Below are positions 42,570 through 52,032 of a stretch of DNA of 64,000 nt, piece by piece; positions within the stretch are counted from its first letter, which is position 1; each line of letters opens with the position of its first letter. The notes under the pieces were generated by a model. The model did not search any database and was not told where the DNA came from. It saw nothing but the letters and a program-made list of their open reading frames with translations. This stretch comes from G963665495 sp963665495 (lineage in GTDB: Bacteria; Desulfobacterota; Desulfovibrionia; Desulfovibrionales; Desulfovibrionaceae): the NCBI GenBank assembly GCA_963665495.1, contig OY762289.1, forward strand, positions 5,766,001-5,830,000. Direction: 5' to 3'. The translations under genes and the position numbers were made by a program.

Positions 42570-43463
42570 ATGGAAACACCGCTGGACAAGGCGCTACTTC
42601 GTTACTATAACCAACGCGTGTTCTCTAACAGGTATTCACTGCACCGGCGGCTCTTTGTGCTGTGTGCCATGCTCGCTGTTCTGGCCGTGTGGCATGGAGC
42701 TTTGCCGCGCCCGGCATACTCCCAGGCAACACTCCTGTGCAAGGACTGCGGATCCGCGGACAACAATGTCCTGGTTCTCGACGCGCACATACCCGAGCCC
42801 GAACTGGCGACTCTGGCCTGGAAAAGCGCAACGGATGAGCGTCCGAACTTTCTGACCTTTCTGCTCCGGCCCGGCCGGCACGCCTATGATTTCAGTGAAA
42901 ATGCCGAATGGCAGGGCGATATTTCCGTGCTGGTGAATCCTGAAGGCTTCCCGGCTCGCTTTGCGGCACTGCGTCCGCCGTCCGTAATGGATTCGCTGGA
43001 TACGTTTCTGGCGCCGGAACTGGTCTCCTGGGGGCAGCCCAATGTGCTCAGGCGTAATGCAAAGCTCTTCGGATTTGATTACGACCTGCTGCTAATAGCG
43101 CTGTGCCCCGTGGCCGTGGGCATCGCTTTTTTCCTGTTCCGAAAGACACTGCGTACGAGCCTGCTGGTTGGCCTGGTGCTGGTATTTGTGCTGATGGATC
43201 TGCGGGCGGATTACGGCCATATGCAGACCATGGATTCGCTCGAAAATCACTTTTTTTTCACCCCCTGGCAAAAAAATGCCGAGATTCTGGAAAAGATGGC
43301 GTCGGCGATGCCTTCCGTTCCCTGGTGTGAAAAGCAAATGGACTGGCCTTTGAGAACCCTGGCCAATTACAAACTGCTGGGCAAGCCGCTGGGGCAGGGC
43401 GAGCAATGCAAACAATGGGTCGTGGTCACGCCCGAGACGTTTGCGGTGGAGAATACGCCATGA
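42570..43463 (+). CDS. Membrane protein of unknown function
   Basis: Starting at METPLDKALL the protein has 297 residues; a GTG 66 bases upstream is an alternative, and neither has a strong Shine-Dalgarno site. It has an N-terminal transmembrane segment (LFVLCAMLAVLAVWH), a periplasmic region (about 45-165) and two further membrane segments (LLLIALCPVAVGIAFFLF, LLVGLVLVFVLMDLR). A C-terminal soluble part containing cysteines (PWCEKQ, EQCKQW) ends it. I do not recognise a family. Its stop overlaps the start of a GT-C-like membrane protein by four bases (ATGA), so the two probably work together, perhaps in envelope glycan or lipid modification. Confidence 0.75.
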   Translation: METPLDKALLRYYNQRVFSNRYSLHRRLFVLCAMLAVLAVWHGALPRPAYSQATLLCKDCGSADNNVLVLDAHIPEPELATLAWKSATDERPNFLTFLLRPGRHAYDFSENAEWQGDISVLVNPEGFPARFAALRPPSVMDSLDTFLAPELVSWGQPNVLRRNAKLFGFDYDLLLIALCPVAVGIAFFLFRKTLRTSLLVGLVLVFVLMDLRADYGHMQTMDSLENHFFFTPWQKNAEILEKMASAMPSVPWCEKQMDWPLRTLANYKLLGKPLGQGEQCKQWVVVTPETFAVENTP

Positions 43464-44803
43464 GTCCTGTGCTGGCCTGTGCGCTCAACACGTTGCTCGC
43501 TGTTTCCGTCGGCGGCATGGTGGCTCCCTTTTGCAAAGGGCTCCATAAAAGTTTCGGTCTGGCCGGTATTGCAGGGTTCTGTTTTCTTGCAGGCTTTTTT
43601 CTGGAAAGTCAGGCCGTGTTTCTGTTGCTGTGGCTCGGCCTCTCGCTGGCCTGGTCCGTTGCCGTGGTGGGACTGCTGGGAGTGTGCGGGATCTGGCTGC
43701 TGCTCCGTACGCTTGGTCCTTTGCTGCGCGCGCAGGCCGGGGCGGAGCGGCCTTCGGCCTTGCGTCCGCGCTGGTACGAGCTGGTAGTGGGGGCTGTGGC
43801 AGCCGAAAAAGCCGTGTTCGCTCTTGCCCTGATACTGTTCACGCCCGCGCTTTTTGATGATCCGCTGCAGATCTGGCTCGGCAAGGCCAAAGCCTTGTAT
43901 CTCGGGGTGAACTGGTCGTGGAATCCGAAGGATCTGAGTTTTCTCGGTCATGGAGCAAGCCAGTATCCGCTGGGGCTTTCCCTGCACCGCGCCGTGAGCG
44001 CGTTCCTTTCCGGTAGCTGGAACGACGTGGCCGGCAGATTCGACGGAGTTCCTTTCTACTTCGCCTCTCTTGCCGTGCTTTGGACCGGCATGGCCCGCCG
44101 TACCGGAAGCAGAGCCGTGGCTGCGTCCTGCGTTGTTTTTTTCTGCGCTCCGCCCTTTCTAGCCTGGAGCATGGCCGTGGGCAATGCCGATTTTTCCCTG
44201 CTGGCCTTTTCCACGGGAGGGGCGCTGGCGGCCCTGAGCGGCAATGCCTTTGCCGCCGGCCTGCTCGCCGCAGGGGCCTGCTTCATGAAAAACGACGGAC
44301 TGGCGCTGGCGGTGCCTGGAATCCTTACCATCCTGTTCATGACGCAACCCTGGAAAAGCAATCCCCGGGCGGCGTTCCGGACTATGGCACTGTTTTTACC
44401 CGGTTTCGCTTTTCTCGCGCCCTGGCTGATATTCAAAGCCGTCAACGGCTTGGGCGCGGCGCCGTTTGCCATGACGTACGGATGGCACGCGGACACGCTG
44501 CAACTGCTGTTTGAAACCGTGATCCTGTCCCCGACGCATGGCGTCTTCTGGCCGCTGATGCTGCTCTGTCTGCTGGGGACGGCGCCCTGGTCACTGGCAA
44601 GCGCGGACGGACGCGCGGCGACCTGCGGCTGGCTGGTATGCATCGCGGCTTTTCTGTTTGTCTTCGGCTACACCAATGCCTACAGATTCCTTGTTTCTCA
44701 GGAAACCGTTCATCGCTCCGCGCTGCAGCTTTACGGTTTTACCGTCATCGCCGTCGGGGCAGGGCTGGCCCGGCTTCCGGGCGGATCCGGCGCCCGTTCC
44801 TGA
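43460..44803 (+). CDS. Polytopic membrane protein, GT-C glycosyltransferase-like
   Basis: From MSPVLACALNT the protein has 447 residues and about ten to eleven transmembrane helices. A loop with DDPLQIWLGKAKALYLG followed by HGASQYPLGLSLHR resembles the first periplasmic loop of GT-C enzymes (acidic residues, lysine-rich segment, then a YPL motif before the next helix). Such enzymes transfer sugars from polyprenyl-phosphate donors on the periplasmic side. This is pattern-level evidence only. It is translationally coupled to the preceding membrane protein gene. Confidence 0.65.
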   Translation: MSPVLACALNTLLAVSVGGMVAPFCKGLHKSFGLAGIAGFCFLAGFFLESQAVFLLLWLGLSLAWSVAVVGLLGVCGIWLLLRTLGPLLRAQAGAERPSALRPRWYELVVGAVAAEKAVFALALILFTPALFDDPLQIWLGKAKALYLGVNWSWNPKDLSFLGHGASQYPLGLSLHRAVSAFLSGSWNDVAGRFDGVPFYFASLAVLWTGMARRTGSRAVAASCVVFFCAPPFLAWSMAVGNADFSLLAFSTGGALAALSGNAFAAGLLAAGACFMKNDGLALAVPGILTILFMTQPWKSNPRAAFRTMALFLPGFAFLAPWLIFKAVNGLGAAPFAMTYGWHADTLQLLFETVILSPTHGVFWPLMLLCLLGTAPWSLASADGRAATCGWLVCIAAFLFVFGYTNAYRFLVSQETVHRSALQLYGFTVIAVGAGLARLPGGSGARS

Positions 44804-44863
44804 ACACCCGGCCGTACTGCCCGCTGGCGCCAATAATACGCAATGCGTTGAAGGAAAATTCGT

Positions 44864-45487
44864 ATGGAAAAAAGGGATTATAAAAAAGAGTTCAAGCCTT
44901 TTTACCAGACCTCTGCAAAAAAAGTGGAGATCGTGGACGTTCCGGCAATGCATTATCTGATGGTGGACGGCCAGGGCGACCCCAATGTCTCGCAGCAGTT
45001 TCAGGAAGCCGTGGAGGCGCTGTTTTCGCTGGCCTACGCGCTGAAATTCCTGGTCAAAAAGGGGGAAGCCGCCGTGGATTACGGGGTGATGCCTCTGGAA
45101 GGGCTCTGGTGGGCCGACGATATGGCGGATTTTTGCACCGGGAACAAGGCCGGCTGGAAATGGACGCTGCTGATCATGCAGCCGGATCTTGTCGACGGGG
45201 AACTGGTGCGGAGCGCGCGGCTGCAGGTGGAAAAAAAGAAGAACCCCGTTGCGCTGCCGCTCGTACGCTACGCCTCGTTCGCGGAGGGAAAAGCCGCCCA
45301 GATTCTGCATGTCGGACCTTTTGCCGAAGAAGGCCCCACAGTGAAAAAACTGCACGATTTTATTGCGCAGCAGGGCGGCGAACTAACGGGCAAGCACCAT
45401 GAAATCTATTTGAACGACATGCGGCGTACGGCTCCTGAAAGGTTGAAGACCCTGATCAGGCAGCCGTTCGGCTCGAAAACAGTCTGA
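44864..45487 (+). CDS. GyrI-like small-molecule-binding domain protein
   Basis: The 207-residue cytoplasmic protein matches the stand-alone GyrI-like family: KKVEIVDVPAMHYLMVDGQGDPN at the start, EGLWWADD, WTLLIMQPD, and the C-terminal ILHVGPFAEEGPTVKKLHDFI with HHEIYLNDMRRTAPERLKT. The fold binds amphipathic or drug-like ligands, and some members are hydrolases, so detoxification is possible. An HhH protein gene follows after 17 bp. Confidence 0.9.
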   Translation: MEKRDYKKEFKPFYQTSAKKVEIVDVPAMHYLMVDGQGDPNVSQQFQEAVEALFSLAYALKFLVKKGEAAVDYGVMPLEGLWWADDMADFCTGNKAGWKWTLLIMQPDLVDGELVRSARLQVEKKKNPVALPLVRYASFAEGKAAQILHVGPFAEEGPTVKKLHDFIAQQGGELTGKHHEIYLNDMRRTAPERLKTLIRQPFGSKTV

Positions 45488-45504
45488 AACGCGGGGGCGA
45501 GCAT

Positions 45505-45804
45505 ATGAACCCGAAAAAAGTGGATCGCAGCCGGATTGCCAGGCTGACGGATATGCCCAATGTGGGAAAATCCATTGCCGCGGATTTTGAATCGCTGGGA
45601 ATTACCGATCCGGGACAGCTTGCCGGCAGGTGTCCGTTCGCCCTGTACGAGGCGCTTTGCGAAAAAACCGGCTGCCGTCAGGATCCTTGCGTGCTGGATG
45701 TGTTTATCTCCATAACCCGCTTTTTAGCTGGCGAGGAAGCGCGTCCGTGGTGGGAGTATACCCAGGAGCGCAAACAGCTCATGGAGCAGAAGTTGAAGGC
45801 GTGA
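45505..45804 (+). CDS. Helix-hairpin-helix protein, Cdd1 family
   Basis: The 99-residue protein has a helix-hairpin-helix (LTDMPNVGKSIAADFESLGI) that usually contacts DNA non-specifically. The family-typical C-terminal half follows: LYEALCEKTGCRQDPCVLDVFISITRFLAG and WWEYTQERKQ. It agrees with the mitomycin resistance/Cdd1-type proteins of unknown biochemical role. It follows the GyrI-like gene closely and may share its transcript. Confidence 0.9.
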   Translation: MNPKKVDRSRIARLTDMPNVGKSIAADFESLGITDPGQLAGRCPFALYEALCEKTGCRQDPCVLDVFISITRFLAGEEARPWWEYTQERKQLMEQKLKA

Positions 45805-46030
45805 TGCCGGCAGCCCCGGGCTAGCTGAATTGGTTGCGCTTGACGGTGTCCGGCGGTGCGGCCTTATTAAGCCGGAACATCCTTGCTTGTTTGCACAGAT
45901 TTGCTTTTTCTTTTTGATAAAATCGGATAGGGTACAAAACATCCTGATAATCCTTTTTTATTGAGTGGTCGCTACCGGCGTCCGATAGTGTTTTGAAACT
46001 CAGGGGTGGAATGCGGGGACACGATCGTCT

Positions 46031-47287
46031 ATGGGCAAAATTCATGTGGAGGATTTGAAGCCTGGCATGGTGCTGGCTTCGGATTTGCGAACACGTCAAG
46101 GGCGGCTGTTGCTGCCCAAAGGTCATGTCATTGACGAGCAGCATATTCTGACCTGCAAGACCTGGGGAGTCACCGAAGCGGACATTGCAGGGGCGTCCCA
46201 GGAAAAAGCCGAAGCCGAAACCTTCAGTAAGATCGATCCCAAACTTCTGGAAGCCGCGAAACGTTGCGTCAAAGAACGTTTTCGGGATAATTCCCTGAAG
46301 CATCCCGCCATGCGCGAACTTGCGCGGCAGTATGTGCTGCGGGCGGTCCGCAGAAATGAAACGAAGCTGCAGTCTGAAACCTGCGGGCGACCTGTTGTCC
46401 CTCCTTCTCAGGCCGATGATACGCTGCTCGCAGATCCCGGACAGCTCAGTATTGAAGACGTGCTGGCCGCGGAGTCCGGTCTGTCCTCCCTGCCTGACAT
46501 TTATGCCCGGATTGTGGAGGCAATCAAAAGCCCCAAAAGTTCCGCCGCGTATATAGCCGAAGTCATAAGCAAAGACGTCAGCCTGTCCGCCAAGCTGCTG
46601 CGCCTGGTCAACAGCCCGTTTTACGGATTTCCTCAGAAAATAGACACGCTTTCCCGGGCCGTGGCCATTGTCGGTTCCAACCATCTGAGCAATCTTGCCC
46701 TGGGCATTTCCGTTATTTCTTTGTTTACGGATATGCCCGCAGATGTCATAGATATGAAATCCTTCTGGCAGCACAGTGTGGCCTGCGGAACGACCGCGCG
46801 GCTGTTGTCGGGCCAGATAAACGGCAGAAATGAAGAGCGTTTTTTCGTGGCCGGCCTGTTGCATGATATCGGCCGCCTGGTCATGATCAAATTTTCGCCG
46901 GAGCGGTATCTGGCCGTGCTTCGGAGGATGGAGATTCTGAACGAACCTGTCAGCGACGCGGAACGCGCCGTGTGGGGGTTCAGCCATGGGGAACTTGCCG
47001 GCAGCCTGCTGGAGCAGTGGAAGTTTCCCGGAGTTTTGGAAGCAACCATCAGATTGCACCACGAGCCCATACGCTCGGGAGCGTTGCAGGAGTCCGCTTT
47101 TGTGCATCTTGCCGACATTATTTCCCATGCCATGGGGTACTCTGCCGGATGCCGCTCTGTGCCACTTCTGGTTCCGCAGGCCTGGGATGCGGTCAGGTTG
47201 CCTCTCAGCGCCTTGTCCGTGGTCATTTTGCAACTAGACCATCAACTGGACGAAATAATGAGAATCTTTTTTCAGGATGAAAACTGA
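46031..47287 (+). CDS. HDOD-domain signalling protein
   Basis: The 418-residue protein has an N-terminal region (LKPGMVLASDLRTRQGRLLLPKGH, a motif seen ahead of HD-GYP and HDOD domains) and an HDOD domain (about 150-350). The latter contains SLPDIYARIVEAI, SAKLLRLVNSPFYG, IDTLSRAVAIVG and the HD-like LLHDIGRLV. The full HD-GYP catalytic set is not present, so it is probably a protein-interaction or regulatory module rather than a c-di-GMP phosphodiesterase. The downstream hybrid kinase gene overlaps it by 11 bases, pointing to a shared signalling pathway. Confidence 0.92.
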   Translation: MGKIHVEDLKPGMVLASDLRTRQGRLLLPKGHVIDEQHILTCKTWGVTEADIAGASQEKAEAETFSKIDPKLLEAAKRCVKERFRDNSLKHPAMRELARQYVLRAVRRNETKLQSETCGRPVVPPSQADDTLLADPGQLSIEDVLAAESGLSSLPDIYARIVEAIKSPKSSAAYIAEVISKDVSLSAKLLRLVNSPFYGFPQKIDTLSRAVAIVGSNHLSNLALGISVISLFTDMPADVIDMKSFWQHSVACGTTARLLSGQINGRNEERFFVAGLLHDIGRLVMIKFSPERYLAVLRRMEILNEPVSDAERAVWGFSHGELAGSLLEQWKFPGVLEATIRLHHEPIRSGALQESAFVHLADIISHAMGYSAGCRSVPLLVPQAWDAVRLPLSALSVVILQLDHQLDEIMRIFFQDEN

Positions 47288-49802
47288 ACAGGAATTGCGC
47301 TCCCGGATTGCCGAGCTTGAAGAGCGGGTGGCGTATCTGGAAGGCGTGCATCGTTATACGCTGGACTCGCTGGAATTGGCGGCGTCTTTGGGCGATTTCC
47401 AGAAAAGTTTCAGCACGGCGGAAACTCCGGCGGGAATTCTGCGGGAAACCTGCGTTCGTGTCCGCCAGCTGATCACCTTTCGCTGGGCGGCCATTTTTCT
47501 GTTTAGCGAAGACGACGGCAGTCTCAACCTGGGGTACAGGGACCCTGTGGATTTCGATGAGGAAATAGAAGCGCAGCTGACGCGACTCATTGAAGACAGA
47601 ACCCTGGCCTGGGGACTGGACCGCAGGCAACCCATTTTTATCGGGCCCACGCCCGACGGCACCCATCTCCTGCTGCACACCATTGCCACATCACAGCGTA
47701 TCCGCGGGGTGTTTCTCGGCCTGCTGCTGGATAACGTCTATGAACTTCCCGAAAGCATCAGTTCACTGCTGCCCATCATTATGCTGCACAGTGCCAACAG
47801 CCTGGAAAATTTCGAACTGTACCGCATGATAAAAACGGTCAACAAGGAACTCGAGCAGGAGCTTACCCGGCGGATGGTCTCCGAAGACGCTCTGAAGGAG
47901 GCCCATGGTCAGCTGCGGTCCATTTTTGACGCCGCGCCTGTGGCGATTCATTTTCTGGACCGGAATTACAAGATCGTAGATGTGAGCGAAAAATACCTTT
48001 CACGCTTCGGCAACCTGACCCGGGCGCAGGTGATCGGCCGCAAATGCTATGAAGTTTTCCGCAGCAGGCGCGAGCCGTGCCCCGAATGTCTGATATCCCG
48101 GGTCGTGGCCTCGGGCAGGACCATGAGCAGCTTTTCCATCAACGGAAAAGATCCCGAAGCAGTCAGTCATTACAAAATGTACTGTGCGCCCGTAAAAGAT
48201 GCGGACGGTCAGATTCGCGGCATCGCGGTCTGCCTGGTGGACATTTCCGACCTCAAGCACATGGAAAAGGAACTGAAAGCGGCCAAAGAACAGGCTGAAA
48301 CCGCCAGCCAGGCCAAGAGCGCTTTTCTGGCCAGCATGAGCCATGAAATACGTACGCCCATGAATGCCATCACCGGCATGGCGGACATGGCGATTCTTTC
48401 CGGACTCAGTGAGGAACAGCGCGATTATATTGAGACCATCAAGCACTCGGCCCAGCATCTGCTCCAGATCATCAACGACATTCTTGATTTTTCCAAAATC
48501 GAAGCCCGGATGCTGCGGATAGAACGGGTGGATTTCGATCTGCACGCTTTGCTGCGTACCGTGGTGAAAGCGCTTACGCCGGAGGCGGAAAAAAAGACCC
48601 TCGCCCTGTCTCTGCGCTGCGCCAGGGATCTGCCGTCCGGCGTAAAAGGCGATCCCGTTCGTCTGCGGCAGATTCTGTATAATCTGATCGGCAACGCTTT
48701 GAAGTTTACCCCCAGGGGAGAGATCGAGGTCAGCGCATGCGTGGTATCCGTGGAGGGCGATACCGGATCCCACCGGCTGCTGTTTTCCGTGCGGGATACG
48801 GGCATCGGTATTCCTGCGGACAAGCAGGAGTCTGTCTTCAAGGAATTCACCCAGATCAGGGGGCCGCTCGGCGGCAGAAGCGGCGGGACAGGACTCGGCC
48901 TGGCCATTTGCAGGCAGCTTGTTTCGCTCATGGACGGGGCGATCTGGCTGGAGAGCGAGCTTGGCAGGGGCAGCACTTTTTTCTTTTCCATCCCTCTGGA
49001 GCGCGGAGAACTTTTTCTGCCGTCCGAGGAAGCGGAGCAGGACACCGGCATGCTTTCGCGTATGTTGCGGATTCTGCTGGTGGAAGACAACCCCATCAAC
49101 GCCAAAGTGGCCCGGCTGCTGCTGCAGCGGCTCGGGCATACGCCCTGTCATGTGGAAAACGGCCTGGAGGCCTTGAAACAGCTCAGGCGTGAAACTTTCG
49201 ACGTGGTGCTCATGGACCTGGAAATGCCCGGACTGGACGGACTGGCCACCACCAAAGCCATCCGCAACGGACAGGCCGGCGAAGACAACCGGTCGCTGCG
49301 GATTGTCGCCATGACCGCCCATGCGATATCCGGCTACGCGCAACGCTGCCGGGAGGCCGGAATGGATGGATTTATCCCCAAGCCCGTGAACATCGTCACT
49401 CTGCGCAGCGAACTGGGCGTCGGGCCGGACTGGCAAAATCACGAAGCGCTGCAACCACAGGAGGGCGGTTCCTGTCCTCTGCTGAATGTGGAAAGCGCCC
49501 TGGCGCGCCTGGACGGTGAACGCGAAATTTTGCAGGTGCTTTTCGATAGTTTTGCCCAGGAACTTCCCCAGCAGATGGCCGAGCTGATGTTCGCCGTACG
49601 CACCAGCAACCGGGATCTTCTGGGCCTTCGTTCGCACGCGCTCAAAGGCGGCTTCAGCACTATTGGAGCGGAGTCCTGCGCGCTGATCTGCCACAAGCTG
49701 GAGGAAGCGTCCGAAGCCGAACCAATGGATGTGTCGGCCGCCCTGATACGCAAGCTGGAAAACGAGGCCGCGCGTCTGCTCGAAGCCCTGAAAAAGTTCT
49801 GA
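47277..49802 (+). CDS. Hybrid sensor histidine kinase (GAF-PAS-HK-REC-Hpt)
   Basis: The 841-residue protein is apparently soluble. In order: a short coiled coil, a GAF-like domain (about 35-180), a PAS domain (about 210-325) containing a C-P-E-C pair (REPCPECLI), then a histidine kinase with H-box SHEIRTPMN (His about 356), N box QILYNLIGNALKF and G2 GTGLGLAIC. A receiver (Asp about 646 in VVLMDLEMPG) and a C-terminal Hpt domain with SHALKGGFSTIG (His about 787) complete the phosphorelay. The final recipient is not encoded next to it. Translation starts inside the HDOD gene (11-base overlap), so the two are coupled. Confidence 0.93.
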   Translation: MKTEQELRSRIAELEERVAYLEGVHRYTLDSLELAASLGDFQKSFSTAETPAGILRETCVRVRQLITFRWAAIFLFSEDDGSLNLGYRDPVDFDEEIEAQLTRLIEDRTLAWGLDRRQPIFIGPTPDGTHLLLHTIATSQRIRGVFLGLLLDNVYELPESISSLLPIIMLHSANSLENFELYRMIKTVNKELEQELTRRMVSEDALKEAHGQLRSIFDAAPVAIHFLDRNYKIVDVSEKYLSRFGNLTRAQVIGRKCYEVFRSRREPCPECLISRVVASGRTMSSFSINGKDPEAVSHYKMYCAPVKDADGQIRGIAVCLVDISDLKHMEKELKAAKEQAETASQAKSAFLASMSHEIRTPMNAITGMADMAILSGLSEEQRDYIETIKHSAQHLLQIINDILDFSKIEARMLRIERVDFDLHALLRTVVKALTPEAEKKTLALSLRCARDLPSGVKGDPVRLRQILYNLIGNALKFTPRGEIEVSACVVSVEGDTGSHRLLFSVRDTGIGIPADKQESVFKEFTQIRGPLGGRSGGTGLGLAICRQLVSLMDGAIWLESELGRGSTFFFSIPLERGELFLPSEEAEQDTGMLSRMLRILLVEDNPINAKVARLLLQRLGHTPCHVENGLEALKQLRRETFDVVLMDLEMPGLDGLATTKAIRNGQAGEDNRSLRIVAMTAHAISGYAQRCREAGMDGFIPKPVNIVTLRSELGVGPDWQNHEALQPQEGGSCPLLNVESALARLDGEREILQVLFDSFAQELPQQMAELMFAVRTSNRDLLGLRSHALKGGFSTIGAESCALICHKLEEASEAEPMDVSAALIRKLENEAARLLEALKKF

Positions 49803-49831
49803 TGCAGCTGCGTCGGGGCGGACCGGAAGGG

Positions 49832-50176
49832 TCAATGCAGCATTGATTTTGAGAAAAGATTCGTGACAACGACGCCCGATACGATCAGGCCGATGCCGAT
49901 CAGCGCTCCAAGGTCCAGGGACTGGCGAAAAACAATTACGCCGATAGCCGCCGTAAGAATGATGCCCACTCCAGCCCAGATGGCGTACGCGATGCCGAGT
50001 GGAACATATTTAAGCACATGCGAAAGCAGCACGAATGAGGCGACATAGAAAACAACAACGCCCACTGAAGGCCAGAATCTGGAGAACTGCTGCGATTTCT
50101 GCAGAAACGTAGTGCCTGCCACCTCGCAACCGATGGCCAGGAACAGCAGAACATAGGCAACGAACAATTTCGGCAT
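49832..50176 (-). CDS. SMR-family multidrug exporter (EmrE/QacE-like)
   Basis: The 114-residue protein has four transmembrane helices and the essential membrane glutamate in LAIGCEVAGTTFLQ (equivalent of EmrE Glu14), plus YAIWAGVGIILTAAIGV and LGALIGIGLIVSGVVV. It should work as a dimer, exchanging protons for cationic compounds or guanidinium. No second SMR gene adjoins it, so a homodimer is likely. It is convergent with the hybrid kinase gene. Confidence 0.93.
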   Translation of the reverse strand: MPKLFVAYVLLFLAIGCEVAGTTFLQKSQQFSRFWPSVGVVVFYVASFVLLSHVLKYVPLGIAYAIWAGVGIILTAAIGVIVFRQSLDLGALIGIGLIVSGVVVTNLFSKSMLH

Positions 50177-50437
50177 GGTTTTTTCCTTTTGAAGATATTT
50201 TTACAGCGTAATGCCATCAGGTTGGCATGTTGTCAAAAGGGGGGCGGCGTATGCTGTTTTCCGGCTCGCAATGTTTGATACTGCAATCTGCATTGCGAAC
50301 GCGTCCTGAAACGCGTAACAAGTTTCAGATATGGCGTATGGTATAGAGTCATTGCCCGATGAAAAGGTAATTCCGCCTGACATCGGCCGTTTTGCAGCAG
50401 CGGCTGATGTGGACGATTTCAAGCTGATGGAGGCGCT

Positions 50438-52024
50438 ATGCAACTGGAAAATTTTCCGTATACGATTGTGGCTCTGGGACCGTTCAGTCCTGTTCCGGTG
50501 GGAAACTATACGCCGCGACTGGTTCCCGTGGATCTTTCTTGCATGGATGACGCCATGGCGGATCTGAGTCCGGTGCTGCGGTTGGAAGTCCCCAAGTCTT
50601 TGTGCCCCGACGGCTGGATCACCGTGGCTCCCAAAAGCCTGCGTGACCTGCGCCCCCAGGGATTGCTCGAATGTTCGCCTTATCTGCTGCAGCTGAACAA
50701 CGCGCGCAAGGCCATCGAACAGGGCATCGGCTCTGGCGAGAGCCCGAACGCCCTTGCCGCGGCTTTGCGGTCCCAATTCGGCGACCTGCCGCTGGATCTG
50801 CAACTGGACAATGCGGCGCCCCAATCCGCCCCTGCGGCCGGCAACGGCGCACTGGACGATCTGTTGTCCATGGTGGCGACTTCCGGCTCCTCCTCGCCCG
50901 CGCCCGGAAGCGGCGGACCGTCTGCCTGGAAAGCCCAGGCCGAAAGCCTCATCGCCTCGCTGCTGCGCTGCGTATATGATACGGCCGAGTTCAAAACCTT
51001 CGAATCCGCCTGGCGCGGCGTCGAACAGCTCTGCAAACAGGGAAATGTCAAGGAAGGCGCCAGGGTCAAAGTGTTCATCGGATCTGTTGCCGCGCAAGGC
51101 ATCACGGATGTTCTGGACAATATGGTCTCCGTGCTTGCCGAGAGTCTGCCGCAGTTGATTCTGCTGGATTTGGCCTTTGACGCGTCCCCCAAGGGCATCG
51201 AAGAACTCAAGGCCGCTGCTGCGTTCGGCGACAATCTGCTGGCCCCCGTGGCCCTGCAGCTGACGCCTCGGTTTTTTCATCTCGAAACCTGGGCCGAACT
51301 GGGCAAGGTGCAGTATCTCAAACATTTCCTCGAAGACGCGGCTTTTGCCAAATGGCGGAACCTGCAGCAGCAGCCCGAAGCCAACTGGCTGATAGCCATG
51401 GTCAATCCCTTTTTGAGCCGCAGCGCCTACGGCGAAGACAACAAGCCGAAAACTCCTTACTTTTCCGAGGCCGAACCCTTGTGGAGCAGTCCGGTGTACG
51501 CGCTCGGCGCCATGGTGGCCCGAAGCGTTGCTGATCACGGCTGGCCCTGCAGATTCACGGACTACGCCACGGTACGTCTGGAAAATCTGCCTGTAGCGGA
51601 GGTCAAAGGCGCCGGTCCCATGGCCACTCAGAGCGCCGTGTCCGAAGAGCGGATTCATGAATTCGTCGAATGCGGCATCACGCCGCTGGTCGGCGCGCTC
51701 TACAAGGACATCGCCATCATCCCCAAAGAAGCCTCTGCCGCGGGCGCAGCCGTACGCGGCCAGCTGTTTCTGAACCAGGTGCTTGGGTTTTTCTTCTGGT
51801 GCAAGGAGAATCTCGACGCGCAGATCAGTCAGGGCGACATCGGCCAGAATCTCAGCCGGGCCTTTGAACTGTTTTTCGAGCTGACCGGTCAGCCCGGTCC
51901 GCGGGATCTGGAAATCACGCCCCTGGGGCAAACGGAAACCGGCATCGCACTGCAGATCGCCTTTACCCCGCCCCATTCGGTCCTGGCGGGAGCCAACCGC
52001 ATCGAGTTCAATTTCAGCTGGTAA
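50438..52024 (+). CDS. Single-chain TssB/TssC-like T6SS sheath protein
   Basis: The 528-residue protein joins features of both sheath subunits. Residues 60-100 (ITVAPKSLRDLRPQGLLECSPYLLQLNNARKAIEQ) resemble the C-terminal part of TssB. After a low-complexity linker (about 130-155, Ala/Pro/Ser/Gly) the chain follows TssC: LLRCVYDTAEFKTFESAWRGVEQL, SSPVYALGAMVARSVADHGW, and SEERIHEFVECGITPLV. Separate, canonical TssB and TssC are encoded at 62.5 and 61 kb, so this is an extra sheath-like protein. It may be a minor sheath or cap component or belong to another contractile assembly. It is on the strand opposite the T6SS operon and separated from it by an IS element. GGAGG precedes the ATG by four bases. 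Confidence 0.75.
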   Translation: MQLENFPYTIVALGPFSPVPVGNYTPRLVPVDLSCMDDAMADLSPVLRLEVPKSLCPDGWITVAPKSLRDLRPQGLLECSPYLLQLNNARKAIEQGIGSGESPNALAAALRSQFGDLPLDLQLDNAAPQSAPAAGNGALDDLLSMVATSGSSSPAPGSGGPSAWKAQAESLIASLLRCVYDTAEFKTFESAWRGVEQLCKQGNVKEGARVKVFIGSVAAQGITDVLDNMVSVLAESLPQLILLDLAFDASPKGIEELKAAAAFGDNLLAPVALQLTPRFFHLETWAELGKVQYLKHFLEDAAFAKWRNLQQQPEANWLIAMVNPFLSRSAYGEDNKPKTPYFSEAEPLWSSPVYALGAMVARSVADHGWPCRFTDYATVRLENLPVAEVKGAGPMATQSAVSEERIHEFVECGITPLVGALYKDIAIIPKEASAAGAAVRGQLFLNQVLGFFFWCKENLDAQISQGDIGQNLSRAFELFFELTGQPGPRDLEITPLGQTETGIALQIAFTPPHSVLAGANRIEFNFSW

Positions 52025-52032
52025 CTAACAGC

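Noticed and set aside
46031..47287. HD-GYP c-di-GMP phosphodiesterase
   Set aside because: The N-terminal motif is shared with some HD-GYP proteins, but the catalytic domain follows the HDOD pattern and lacks the HHE/GYP signature.
48000..49835. A 611-codon open frame on the minus strand
   Set aside because: It is antisense to the hybrid histidine kinase, which has all its catalytic boxes in frame on the plus strand.
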